From Acidobacteriaceae bacterium (lineage in GTDB: Bacteria; Acidobacteriota; Terriglobia; Terriglobales; Acidobacteriaceae): a DNA stretch of 29,978 bases. Below, one piece after another: positions 1 to 7,386 of the stretch. The stretch spans positions 727-30,704 of the forward strand of contig PLUJ01000211.1 of assembly GCA_003165455.1 (NCBI GenBank), in the 5' to 3' direction. The first letter of the stretch is position 1. Every line of letters begins with the position of its first letter. The notes beneath the pieces were generated by a model. The model made no database searches, had not been told where the DNA came from, and was given only the letters and a program-made list of their open reading frames with translations. Position numbers and translations under genes: made by a program.

Positions 1-37
1 CCCCGGGCATATTCTTTTAGTTTGAGGTCTTAAGACC

Positions 38-229
38 ATGCGTCACTCACAACCAATCCGCTTTCCGGTTTGCCCGATGTGCAATGAGGCAGTCGAAATC
101 AAGACGGCAAAAACCGACCACGATGGAAAAGCCATCCACGAGGAATGTTACGTTCGCAGTCTCGAGGCGAAAAAGAAGCTGTTTCTCGTCCCTCCCAAAA
201 AACAGCGTAGGATCGAACGCCCCGCATGA
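38..229 (+). CDS. Small CxxC/HxxC zinc-binding-like protein, copy 1
   Basis: A 63-residue protein with Cys12-x2-Cys15, an 18-residue gap, then His34-x2-Cys37, followed by a basic tail. Four ligands in this CX2C-X18-HX2C layout suggest one structural zinc site, like half of a LIM or treble-clef finger; that is inference. The block DHDGKA followed by HEECY is shared with the protein at 706-936, with all four putative ligands at identical residue numbers. It has no signal peptide, so it is probably cytoplasmic. A purine-rich GAGGT lies 10-14 bases before the ATG. It converges on the helical protein at 321-524. I recognise the type from Acidobacteriota genomes as an unnamed conserved hypothetical, but I know no function. 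Confidence 0.75.
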   Translation: MRHSQPIRFPVCPMCNEAVEIKTAKTDHDGKAIHEECYVRSLEAKKKLFLVPPKKQRRIERPA

Positions 230-320
230 CTCCCGCACTTGGACGCTGCACGTAAAGCCCCTCGAAACTCAGGAACAAGAAGAAGTCGGTGAAGAGAATT
301 TCAAAGTAGTTCTTCGCCGC

Positions 321-524
321 TCAGCTCAGGGGGGTATTCTGCAGTTCGCTTAGTTCCAGCCTGATTTCTTCCAGCCGTTTCAGCCGCTTCTCATATTCCG
401 CCCGCGCTTCGCGCGATTGCCTGCCCTCCTCAGCCCTCCAGTACTTCTGATTGGCCGTGTGGATGAGATCCAGCTCTTCTTTCAGGATGGCGATTCGAAG
501 TTCTTGGCCCGGGGTCGGAGTCAT
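321..524 (-). CDS. Small charged helical protein, copy 1
   Basis: A 67-residue, very charged protein, predicted almost entirely helical from its Glu/Lys/Arg/Leu spacing. The core reads IHTANQKYW followed by EGRQSR and ARAEYE, then an amphipathic KRLEEIRLEL stretch that may form a coiled coil. It has no signal peptide, Cys or membrane segment. It aligns with the protein at 945-1136 at about 39 of 56 positions, so the conservation is at the protein level and the frame is real. It is convergent with the zinc-binding-like gene at 38-229, with 91 bases between the two stops. Its function is unknown. A role as a small binding partner or dimeric adaptor is possible, but nothing in the sequence proves it. 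Confidence 0.7.
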   Translation of the reverse strand: MTPTPGQELRIAILKEELDLIHTANQKYWRAEEGRQSREARAEYEKRLKRLEEIRLELSELQNTPLS

Positions 525-705
525 AACAATCTATTTTGGTTGTTTCAGGTAGGAAGATCCTATTGACGGGCTCCGAGTGTATGCCATCAAGTGTACAGCG
601 AATGAGCCAAGGAGTGAATGAGCGAATGCAGTGTTTTCTATATGTTGATTTAAGACAGACAAGGCCGCACCATCCGGGTAGAATCCATCCCCAAGGTGAA
701 AGACC

Positions 706-936
706 ATGCCTGAAAGCGACAGCTTCAAATTCGTAAGATGTTCCCATTGCAATCACCCGGTCGACATCAACTTTGCGAAGGCGGACCACGACGGAAAAGC
801 CATGCACGAAGAGTGCTACTTAAAAAGCCTGCAGGCGAAAATAGAGCAGAATGCCAGCCGCGCAACTCGTGCGCAGAGCAGCAACCGCCGGCCTCCAGGC
901 GGCAGTGGTTCGGAAGGCGCAAACGGTGCGGCATAG
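706..936 (+). CDS. Small CxxC/HxxC zinc-binding-like protein, copy 2
   Basis: A 76-residue paralogue of the protein at 38-229. Cys12-x2-Cys15 and His34-x2-Cys37 fall at the same residue numbers, and the DHDGKA and HEECY blocks are kept. The C-terminal tail differs: it is rich in Ser, Gly and Arg and looks disordered. The ATG follows AAGGTGAAAGACC, a plausible ribosome-binding site, and the AAGACC/AAAGACC just before the ATG is shared with copy 1. Its stop is only 8 bases from the stop of the convergent helical protein at 945-1136. Conserved ligands with a diverged tail suggest both copies are under selection rather than one being a dead copy. No function is assigned. Confidence 0.75.
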   Translation: MPESDSFKFVRCSHCNHPVDINFAKADHDGKAMHEECYLKSLQAKIEQNASRATRAQSSNRRPPGGSGSEGANGAA

Positions 937-944
937 CTGACTAA

Positions 945-1136
945 TCACGCCCTGCGCGACTCGGCGAGTAGTTTCAGCGTGATGTGTTCCAGCCGTTTTC
1001 CCCGCCTCTCGTATTCCGCCCGCGCTTGGCGCGATTGCCTGCCCTCTGCGAACGTCCAGTACTTCTGATTGGCGGTATGGATGAAATCCATCTCTTCTCT
1101 CAGGATGGCGACTCGAAGTTCTTGCGTGGGCGTCAT
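945..1136 (-). CDS. Small charged helical protein, copy 2
   Basis: A 63-residue paralogue of the protein at 321-524. It keeps MTPT, QELR, the IHTANQKYW core, EGRQSR and ARAEYE. Differences are mostly conservative (Ile/Val, Lys/Arg, Leu/Met) until the C-terminus diverges. It is predicted helical, soluble and probably cytoplasmic. The DNA upstream of its start matches the DNA upstream of copy 1 (CAATCTA, TTGACGG and a 16-base identical block), so the leader was duplicated with the gene. Its partner in the convergent pair is the CxxC/HxxC protein at 706-936. Function is unknown. Confidence 0.7.
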   Translation of the reverse strand: MTPTQELRVAILREEMDFIHTANQKYWTFAEGRQSRQARAEYERRGKRLEHITLKLLAESRRA

Positions 1137-1221
1137 AGCAATCTACTTTCGTTGCTGCAGGCCGCGAAGGCCTTTGACGGCTTCAAGTGTACAGCGAAGC
1201 GCTTTTCGATACCACAACTAC

Positions 1222-3246
1222 TTACGGAGCTTTCTGAATGTGAATAGCGCGCACGACGGTTACGGGAAACCCGAACGTTTGCTGAAGCGATCCGGAAGTT
1301 GCGGTCACCGTGACCAGAGCGGTTCCCAGGTTCGCATTTTCCGCCGCGGTAAGCCTGAGAAGGGACTGCACGCTGCCATCGGGGGGCGGAGTGACGGGAT
1401 TGATCGAGAACGACGCGATGACGCCATGGGGCAATCCTGTAACGCTGAAAGTGGTTGCGGAACTGAAGCCGCCGGTGCTTTTAATGGTAAGAGTATCGCC
1501 GCGGCCGGTTCCCTGAAGAATAGAAAGTGAAGCGGCCGATGCGCTCAGCGTGAAGCTCCCGGATAGCGGCGCTCCCGCGAGCGCATTGATCAGATCCTGC
1601 CCGTTGGGACTGCCCCACCCGGTGACCAGATCGTACCCTGTGACGGCATTGTAGGAGACTCCGTTTCCATTGTTATTGTTTCCGCTGGTGATGTCATGAA
1701 AGTCGGCCGTGTAGTTGGGACCGGTGCCGATTGCATAGATGGCGGGATTGATGAAGCCAAGATTCGAGTTGCCGTTGCTCTCGGCCTGCTGATTAACAAG
1801 AGCCAGAAATCCCGCCCAGCGCGGCGCGGCAAAGCTGGTGCCTCCCCAACCGCCTTCGCACGATCCCTGGGAGCAGGTGTAATTATCGAAGTTGGCTTCG
1901 GCCGCCACGTCGGGCACGTTACGAAATCGGGTGGAAGCGTCGTTCGAGGAATTCGCCAGTCCCGCCTGCCAACTGGGAATGGCGAGCCCATCGGGAGAGG
2001 GTCCGCCGCCGCTATCCGACCATGCGGTTTCTGACTGCCACGGTCCGCCCGCGCCGTTGGTCGTGAGATCGGTTCCACCCACTGCGGTGATATAAGGATC
2101 CTCCGCCGGATAATATTGGTTGGGATAAGTCTCGGGATAGGCCTCCCAATCTCCGGACGCCGCATAAACATTCTGCCCCTGCGCCGCGAACTCTTCGAAG
2201 ATGGGCTCATCCGATGAGGGATCGTCCGGACCCCACACCCACGACACGCTGATCTGCTTGCAAAGATTGTCGACCGCCATCTGATTGAAGATGTCCGTAT
2301 CACCGGTTGCCGCCGTCATGGGTGCAATGTAGACGCGAACCGAGGTCATGCCGGGAGCCATCGAGATCGACTGCACGATATCAAGCACCTGCTCGACATC
2401 GTCACCGTCGGAGCCTGCGCTTGCCCCATCGACCAGCACATTGGTGATGGCGACTGAGTAGGATTGGCCATTAAAGGACGCGGTCACATCGCTGAGATCG
2501 TAGCCGTCGAATTCCATTAAACCAACCGACTGTCCAGCGCCGGTGAGTGCGGTACCGCCATAGTAGGCCGCGCGCATATCGCTGCCCAGGTAATAGCCGC
2601 CGGGACCGGAGCCAGCGGCGGGACTGGCTGCGGAGTCGAGTAGGCGCCTTTCGACCATGGCATGTGGCCGGGAAAAATTATTCAATCCCGCAATGTGGTT
2701 GATGGGCACGTTGAGATCGAGCGAAGGTTCACGGTCTGGAGAATAGAACGCTCGGCTCTCGGTGGGGTGTTGGTAGAGCATCATCGAAACGTGGAAGGCG
2801 TTTTCAATCTGCGCGACCGAGCCGTTGATATTGATCACCAGTCGATTCGTGGGCGTGTTGGTGATGGCGAATCCGTTGGCGGCAGCGAAGTCGAGAACGG
2901 TCCGATAGTCGGAGAGGGTTGGCCCGAATCTTTCGGTGAATTCCGCCACGGAAAGAAATTGGCGGTAGTTCGGACTGGACGAATCGATGAGTTCGGCGAG
3001 CAGTTGGTTGAGCTGGATCTGATTGCGAAGCGGCAGCAGGATGGCGAGATTCAGCCGCGCAGTGGGCGCGAGCGGACCGAGCAGAGCAGCTTCTCCGCTG
3101 CGAACCGCAGCACGAACGTGATGATGCAACTGCTGCAACGAAGATTCGGCGTGTGCGGGAACGCAGAGCGTGATGTTGCAAAGTGCGAGAAACGATGCGA
3201 GCGCGGCAAATGCGATTCTGAAATCCTTGCGGATATTTTCTTTCAT
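1222..3246 (-). CDS. Secreted sedolisin/kumamolisin-type serine-carboxyl peptidase (S53) with Ig-like tail
   Basis: A 674-residue protease precursor of family S53, which cleaves proteins outside the cell, typically at low pH. I start it at the ATG at 3246 because it puts a signal peptide (basic start, then a hydrophobic AFAALASFLAL stretch, ending near AHA) at the N-terminus; an upstream in-frame start would add 24 unlikely residues. Residues ~35-190 match the activation pro-domain. The catalytic parts are visible: Glu285 and Asp289 in VEQVLD, oxyanion Asp366 in ASGD, and nucleophile Ser471 in GGTSFAAP. A calcium-site stretch with HDITSGN and TGWGSPNG follows. The last ~110 residues look like a beta-sandwich domain. 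The triad appears intact, so it should be active. It has no same-strand partner nearby and is probably monocistronic. Confidence 0.93.
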   Translation of the reverse strand: MKENIRKDFRIAFAALASFLALCNITLCVPAHAESSLQQLHHHVRAAVRSGEAALLGPLAPTARLNLAILLPLRNQIQLNQLLAELIDSSSPNYRQFLSVAEFTERFGPTLSDYRTVLDFAAANGFAITNTPTNRLVININGSVAQIENAFHVSMMLYQHPTESRAFYSPDREPSLDLNVPINHIAGLNNFSRPHAMVERRLLDSAASPAAGSGPGGYYLGSDMRAAYYGGTALTGAGQSVGLMEFDGYDLSDVTASFNGQSYSVAITNVLVDGASAGSDGDDVEQVLDIVQSISMAPGMTSVRVYIAPMTAATGDTDIFNQMAVDNLCKQISVSWVWGPDDPSSDEPIFEEFAAQGQNVYAASGDWEAYPETYPNQYYPAEDPYITAVGGTDLTTNGAGGPWQSETAWSDSGGGPSPDGLAIPSWQAGLANSSNDASTRFRNVPDVAAEANFDNYTCSQGSCEGGWGGTSFAAPRWAGFLALVNQQAESNGNSNLGFINPAIYAIGTGPNYTADFHDITSGNNNNGNGVSYNAVTGYDLVTGWGSPNGQDLINALAGAPLSGSFTLSASAASLSILQGTGRGDTLTIKSTGGFSSATTFSVTGLPHGVIASFSINPVTPPPDGSVQSLLRLTAAENANLGTALVTVTATSGSLQQTFGFPVTVVRAIHIQKAP

Positions 3247-3675
3247 GGAGTCTGGCCCGTTCCGAAGCGGAATCATTCGCACGCGGATCTTACACGATCC
3301 AGCGATGGTGAGAAACATGCATTCCTGAAAAGGGAGAGCGGCGCGTGAGATTGCTCGCCCGAAGCCACATTCATCTTGCTTTCATCTTTCGTTAACCATT
3401 ATTTAATAAGGCATGGGCCTACAACTTTCGACATCTGTGCGACAGTGGATGAAGGTTCTACTTTTTGTGCGGCAGGCAAACATTTCCGCATGCCGGCTTC
3501 AAACAAGCAATATAAAAGTGTCGTCGCGAGCAGAGGGATGCTCCTGCAACGAAGCGGTTGCGCAAGGCACATCTGGCCGGTGCTGATCGACTCACCACGC
3601 CTCCACTACCACGAAAGTCTCACCAGCTAAATCCACATCGAGAATTCCAAATCGGGAATTGAGAGGAAGTGTGTC
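3247..3675. other. Gene-free divergent intergenic region (about 430 bp)
   Basis: This separates two divergently transcribed secreted hydrolases, so it must hold both promoters, but I see no convincing paired -35/-10. It contains an AT-rich stretch near 3390-3412 (TTAACCATTATTTAATAA), preceded by an imperfect direct repeat of TTCATCTT/TTTCATCTTT. A 5-bp inverted repeat GGATC/GATCC lies at 3285-3300. An 84-codon open frame at 3376-3630 has no recognisable motif and no ribosome-binding site, so I treat it as noncoding. Confidence 0.5.
3643..3660 (+). promoter_or_regulatory. Short inverted repeat before the phosphoesterase ribosome-binding site
   Basis: The sequence AATTCCAAATCGGGAATT has 6-bp arms (AATTCC/GGAATT) and a 6-base loop. 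It ends directly before GAGAGGAAG at 3661-3669, the likely ribosome-binding site for the ATG at 3676. It could be a protein-binding site or a small 5'-UTR hairpin. Arms this short could also occur by chance. Confidence 0.3.
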
Positions 3676-5613
3676 ATGCGTCTGAAGAAATGCTTCGTCA
3701 ACTCCGTAGGGTCAGTTGTCAGCGTCGTCTGTGCCCTGGTTTTGAGTGCATGCTTGCCGGCCTCAACCCAGGTAGTGCCGCTCGCGCAGCATGTTGTGCT
3801 GATCATCGATGAGAATACTTCGTTCGGTACGGTTTACCCGAACGGGATGCCATGGCTGGTGAGCCAGGGAAATAAGTATGGCTATGCCGCGAACTATTAT
3901 TCCGACCACAGCGGTTCCCTGCTGGACTACCTGTATCTGGCATCGGGCAGTTGCGAGGCGAATTATTCATGTGCGAATGCTCCCGCGTGCAGCCTGCCTT
4001 CCGGGAGCCACAATTTCTATTGCAACGGCAACGACTGTTTTACGCAGAACAGTTGCCAAGCGACCGTCACCAAAGATCCGATCACCGATACAAACATTTT
4101 TCAGTTGATGGATAACCAGCCCATTTCATGGAAGGTTTACGCGCAGAATTATCTGAACGCGGGCGGGAACGTGAATGTTCCCGATTTCACCTCGGCGAAT
4201 CAGCCGCCTTATACGAACTATTATGCGCGCCATAACGCCGCGGTTTGGTACGACGAAATTCTGGCGAATACATTAGGCGCGCAAGGCAACATTGTTGATT
4301 TCGAACAGTTTGGCATCGATGTGGCGAATGGGACGCTGCCCCGTTTTGCCATCATCGTTCCCGATGGATGCTGGGATATGCATGACGAGTGCTCGTCGTT
4401 GCCCAACGGAGACAACTTTCTGAATAGCAATCTGAAGCCGATGCTGAACCTGCCGGACTTTCAGCCCGGCGGAAGCGGCCTTGTGTTTGTCACTTTCGAC
4501 AATGGCGCGGGCGATGAGGTTGGTCAGGTTTATACGGGAGTGATGGGCCCCAATGTAAAGGTGGGCCACGTTTCGAACATCGCCTATAAGCACGAGAACA
4601 CGTTGCGAACCATGATCGACGCGCTGGGGCTTCCGAGTTATCCGGGATGGTCGGCGACGGCTGCCGATATGTCGGATTTCTTCAATCCGACCGCCGGAAG
4701 CGTAGTGCTGAATTCGCCTGCCAACGGCTCGACCCAGGGGCCGTCAATCCTGGTGAATGCTGCAGCCTCCGAGTTAGGCGCGCAGATCGACCATTTGGAA
4801 GTGTGGGACACATTCAACAACAAAGCCACCAAGCTGGGAAACGTGTTCAGCAAGACGGTGAATCAGGCGTTCACGGTGAGCGGTAACGGAGCGCACCGGA
4901 TGACGGTGCAGGACATTGGCGGTGCACCGGACTATGCGATTCTGCACAAGGAAGTAACGAGCTATACGGTGACATCTAACTATGGCGTGACCGTCAACAC
5001 TCCGGCGAACAATTCGACACAGGCAACGCTTTTTCCAGTGAGCGCGTTTGCCGTGGAGGCGGTTGCGGAGGAATCGAGCTCGGGAATCGACCACATTGAA
5101 GTGTGGAATGGAAATACAAAACTAGGAGACTCGCCGAAAGGAACGAGCATCAGTCAGTGGTTCTCCCTGGCCCCGGGGAACTATACGCTGGCGATAGAAG
5201 ATGTGAACAGCACGGGCCAGACGATTCACTCCAGCAGCGCCAGTTTCACAGTAGCTTCGAGCCTCGGCATGTTCGTCAATTCGCCGGCGAATAATTCCAC
5301 CTGGTCAACGACGACGATTCCAATCAATGCCTACGCTTACGAGCAAAGCGGATCAAGCACGCCGCTCGTGGACCACATTGAAGTCTGGGATAGCACGCAT
5401 GGAATAAAGCTAGGGCAGTCTCCGACGGGAACGGGAGTGAATAGTGTCTTTATCAACCAGATGGTGACATTGCCGGCCGCGGGCGAATACAAATTGTCGA
5501 TCATCGACGTCAACCCGAATAACGGCTACAAGAGCATTCACACAGCGGTAGTGAACGTTAATGTGCGGGCGTCTCAGGCCTCAAGCCTGAAGCGAGTCTC
5601 CGCGAGGCCGTAG
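3676..5613 (+). CDS. Secreted phosphoesterase (AcpA/phospholipase C superfamily) with three Ig-like repeats
   Basis: A 645-residue exported protein. The N-terminus is basic then hydrophobic and ends in LSAC, so Cys26 could be a lipoprotein anchor. Residues ~35-338 resemble the phosphoesterase family that includes acid phosphatases and bacterial phospholipase C. VLIIDENTSFGTVY corresponds to the metal/nucleophile motif (usually ENHS or ENRS, here ENTS), and VTFDN followed by VGHVSNIAYKHENTL matches the second metal-binding half. A Cys-rich insert at residues ~95-125 probably forms disulfides. Three Ig-like repeats begin near residues 342, 437 and 531 (period ~95), each with SPAN/TPAN-x-ST and IDHLEVW or DHIEVW. 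The natural phosphate ester is unknown. GAGAGGAAG supplies a good ribosome-binding site. The last 40 bases overlap the convergent permease gene. Confidence 0.88.
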   Translation: MRLKKCFVNSVGSVVSVVCALVLSACLPASTQVVPLAQHVVLIIDENTSFGTVYPNGMPWLVSQGNKYGYAANYYSDHSGSLLDYLYLASGSCEANYSCANAPACSLPSGSHNFYCNGNDCFTQNSCQATVTKDPITDTNIFQLMDNQPISWKVYAQNYLNAGGNVNVPDFTSANQPPYTNYYARHNAAVWYDEILANTLGAQGNIVDFEQFGIDVANGTLPRFAIIVPDGCWDMHDECSSLPNGDNFLNSNLKPMLNLPDFQPGGSGLVFVTFDNGAGDEVGQVYTGVMGPNVKVGHVSNIAYKHENTLRTMIDALGLPSYPGWSATAADMSDFFNPTAGSVVLNSPANGSTQGPSILVNAAASELGAQIDHLEVWDTFNNKATKLGNVFSKTVNQAFTVSGNGAHRMTVQDIGGAPDYAILHKEVTSYTVTSNYGVTVNTPANNSTQATLFPVSAFAVEAVAEESSSGIDHIEVWNGNTKLGDSPKGTSISQWFSLAPGNYTLAIEDVNSTGQTIHSSSASFTVASSLGMFVNSPANNSTWSTTTIPINAYAYEQSGSSTPLVDHIEVWDSTHGIKLGQSPTGTGVNSVFINQMVTLPAAGEYKLSIIDVNPNNGYKSIHTAVVNVNVRASQASSLKRVSARP

Positions 5614-7328
5614 AGCTTCCGCCAAACCAGGCGGTTGATTGTAACAACGGTCGCGGCCATCATCATGGTGGCCGCGATCAACATTTTGTAGTCGCCAGCG
5701 TCGGTTGCCTGGCTGATGGTGGCGCCGAGGCCGGTGGTGGTATAGAGGTGGCCCTTGAGATGAAAATATTCGGCAACGATGCTCGCATTCCAGGCACCGC
5801 CGGAAGCCGTCACGAGGCCGGTGACAAGGTAGGGAAAGATGCCAGGCAGGATTAGTTTTTTCCAGCGATCGATGCCGTGGATATGAAAGACGGAACAGCA
5901 TTCCTTCAGATCGGTGGGGATGGCGATTGCTCCGGCAATCACGTTAAACAGTACATACCATTGCGTACCGAGGAGAAGTACGACGATGGCGGCAATTCCG
6001 AGCCCGCCTCCGATGTGGATGAGAAGAAGCAGAATCACGGGCAGTAATGCGGTGGCAGGAACGGATGCGGCGATTTGCGCCAGAGGCTGCGCAATCCGCG
6101 CGAGCCGCGGATTAAAACCGATGGCAACGCCGACGGGGATGGTCCACAGCGCGCCGATGAGCAAAGCAAGATTCACGCGCAGAAACGTTGCACCCAGGCC
6201 CAGAGCGGCCTGGTGCAGTTCGGAGCTTTGCAAGCCGCTGAGAATCATGGCCACCCGAACCACTCCATAGCAGATCCCCGCGAGCGCGAGCAACACAATC
6301 GAGCGGATCATCCAGGCTCCAACTGGAGACGAAGGCCCATCGGAGACTTCTTCCGTATGCTTGCGGGCAAAGTGAAGCAGAAGGCGCTCGCTCAACGGAC
6401 GAATAGTCTTCTTGCGAATCTTTGCGAGCGCGGTGGAGTGCCGTACCAGATTCAGCACCCACGAGCCGGAGACGTCGGTGCTCTCTACTTGTTCGACTTT
6501 GAATTTTTCTGCCCAGGCAATCACCGGCCGCCAGATAAATTGATCGAGTAAAACGATCACCATCACCATGGTTGCGATGCCCCAGAGAATCGAGCGTGTA
6601 TCCCCAGCGCTGGCCGCGGTTTGCAGGTAGGACCCTAAGCCGGGAAGCCGGAAGTCTCGGCTGCCGAGCACGAACATTTCACAAACCATTAGCGCGAACC
6701 ATCCTCCCGCTACCGACATCATGGAGTTCCAGACGAGCCCAATGGCGGAGAATGGCAGTTCCATCTGTGTAAAACGCTGCCACCAACTGAAGCGGTAGAT
6801 GGTAGCGGCTTCGCGCATATCTTTGGGAATGCTTTTCAGCGAAGCGTAAAAGCTGAAGGCCATATTCCAGACTTGGCCGGTAAAGATGAGGAGAATTGCA
6901 CCCATCTCGACCCCTAATTGTCGGCCGGGAAAGAGCGCGACCATAGCCAGCATGACTCCCGGTAGAAAGCTGAGTACGGGAATGGATTGCAGCACGTCGA
7001 GCAGCGGGATCATGAAGCGTTCCGCGCGTGGATTATAGGCTGCAACGTAGCCGTAGACGAGCGTGAAGATGAGGCTGAGGACGTAAGCAATGGTGATCCG
7101 CAATAGCGAGTAACCCGCATACGCTGGCAACGCCCACAGGCTTCGCGAGATTTCAACTGACGGCGTAAATGGGCCGAACCACGTGCGTCCGACGGTGACC
7201 ACGCCGTAGAACAGAGCGATGGCCGCCGCGAACATGATGACATCTGGCAGACGCGAAGTTTCCAGACTGGGCAGTTGCGACCACAGTCGGAAGGCCGACA
7301 ATCTGCGCAGGTTGAGGCTCTTCTTCAT
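5574..7328 (-). CDS. ABC transporter permease, two fused transmembrane units (NitT/TauT type)
   Basis: A 584-residue inner-membrane protein made of two BPD_transp_1-type permease units in one chain, roughly residues 28-290 and 335-584, joined by a charged cytoplasmic linker. Each half carries a coupling-helix (EAA-type) region: REAATIYRFSWWQRF then ELP in the first, KECCSVFHIHGIDRWKK then LPG in the second. The first lacks the usual Gly, which is not rare. The fusion supplies the whole transmembrane part of an importer. It follows its ATPase by 58 bp on the same strand. The family resembles nitrate, sulfonate and bicarbonate uptake permeases, but the substrate cannot be read here and no substrate-binding protein gene is in the window. 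Its 3' end overlaps the opposite-strand phosphoesterase by 40 bp. Confidence 0.9.
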   Translation of the reverse strand: MKKSLNLRRLSAFRLWSQLPSLETSRLPDVIMFAAAIALFYGVVTVGRTWFGPFTPSVEISRSLWALPAYAGYSLLRITIAYVLSLIFTLVYGYVAAYNPRAERFMIPLLDVLQSIPVLSFLPGVMLAMVALFPGRQLGVEMGAILLIFTGQVWNMAFSFYASLKSIPKDMREAATIYRFSWWQRFTQMELPFSAIGLVWNSMMSVAGGWFALMVCEMFVLGSRDFRLPGLGSYLQTAASAGDTRSILWGIATMVMVIVLLDQFIWRPVIAWAEKFKVEQVESTDVSGSWVLNLVRHSTALAKIRKKTIRPLSERLLLHFARKHTEEVSDGPSSPVGAWMIRSIVLLALAGICYGVVRVAMILSGLQSSELHQAALGLGATFLRVNLALLIGALWTIPVGVAIGFNPRLARIAQPLAQIAASVPATALLPVILLLLIHIGGGLGIAAIVVLLLGTQWYVLFNVIAGAIAIPTDLKECCSVFHIHGIDRWKKLILPGIFPYLVTGLVTASGGAWNASIVAEYFHLKGHLYTTTGLGATISQATDAGDYKMLIAATMMMAATVVTINRLVWRKLYGLAETRFRLEA

Positions 7329-7386
7329 AAAGTGTTTCTATGACGTGCGTGGAACATCTCAACAGAGGTCATTCTTCCAACAAAGA

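Larger units (their letters stand above)
38..1198. repeat. Tandem duplication of a convergent two-gene cassette
   Basis: Unit 1 is about 25-602 and unit 2 about 695-1198. Each holds a plus-strand CxxC/HxxC gene, a minus-strand helical gene and the leader of the minus gene. The right borders coincide at an identical 16-base block, TCAAGTGTACAGCGAA, at 587-602 and 1183-1198. Between the units lie about 90 bases with no matching partner. The copies have diverged substantially at the DNA level while keeping the protein motifs, so the duplication is old rather than an assembly artefact. Confidence 0.8.

Noticed and set aside
2662..3348. A 228-codon plus-strand open frame
   Set aside because: Antisense to the S53 peptidase pro-domain, which is clearly coding on the other strand.
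3376..3630. An 84-codon plus-strand open frame in the intergenic gap
   Set aside because: No motif, no ribosome-binding site and no paralogue; it lies where both divergent promoters must be.
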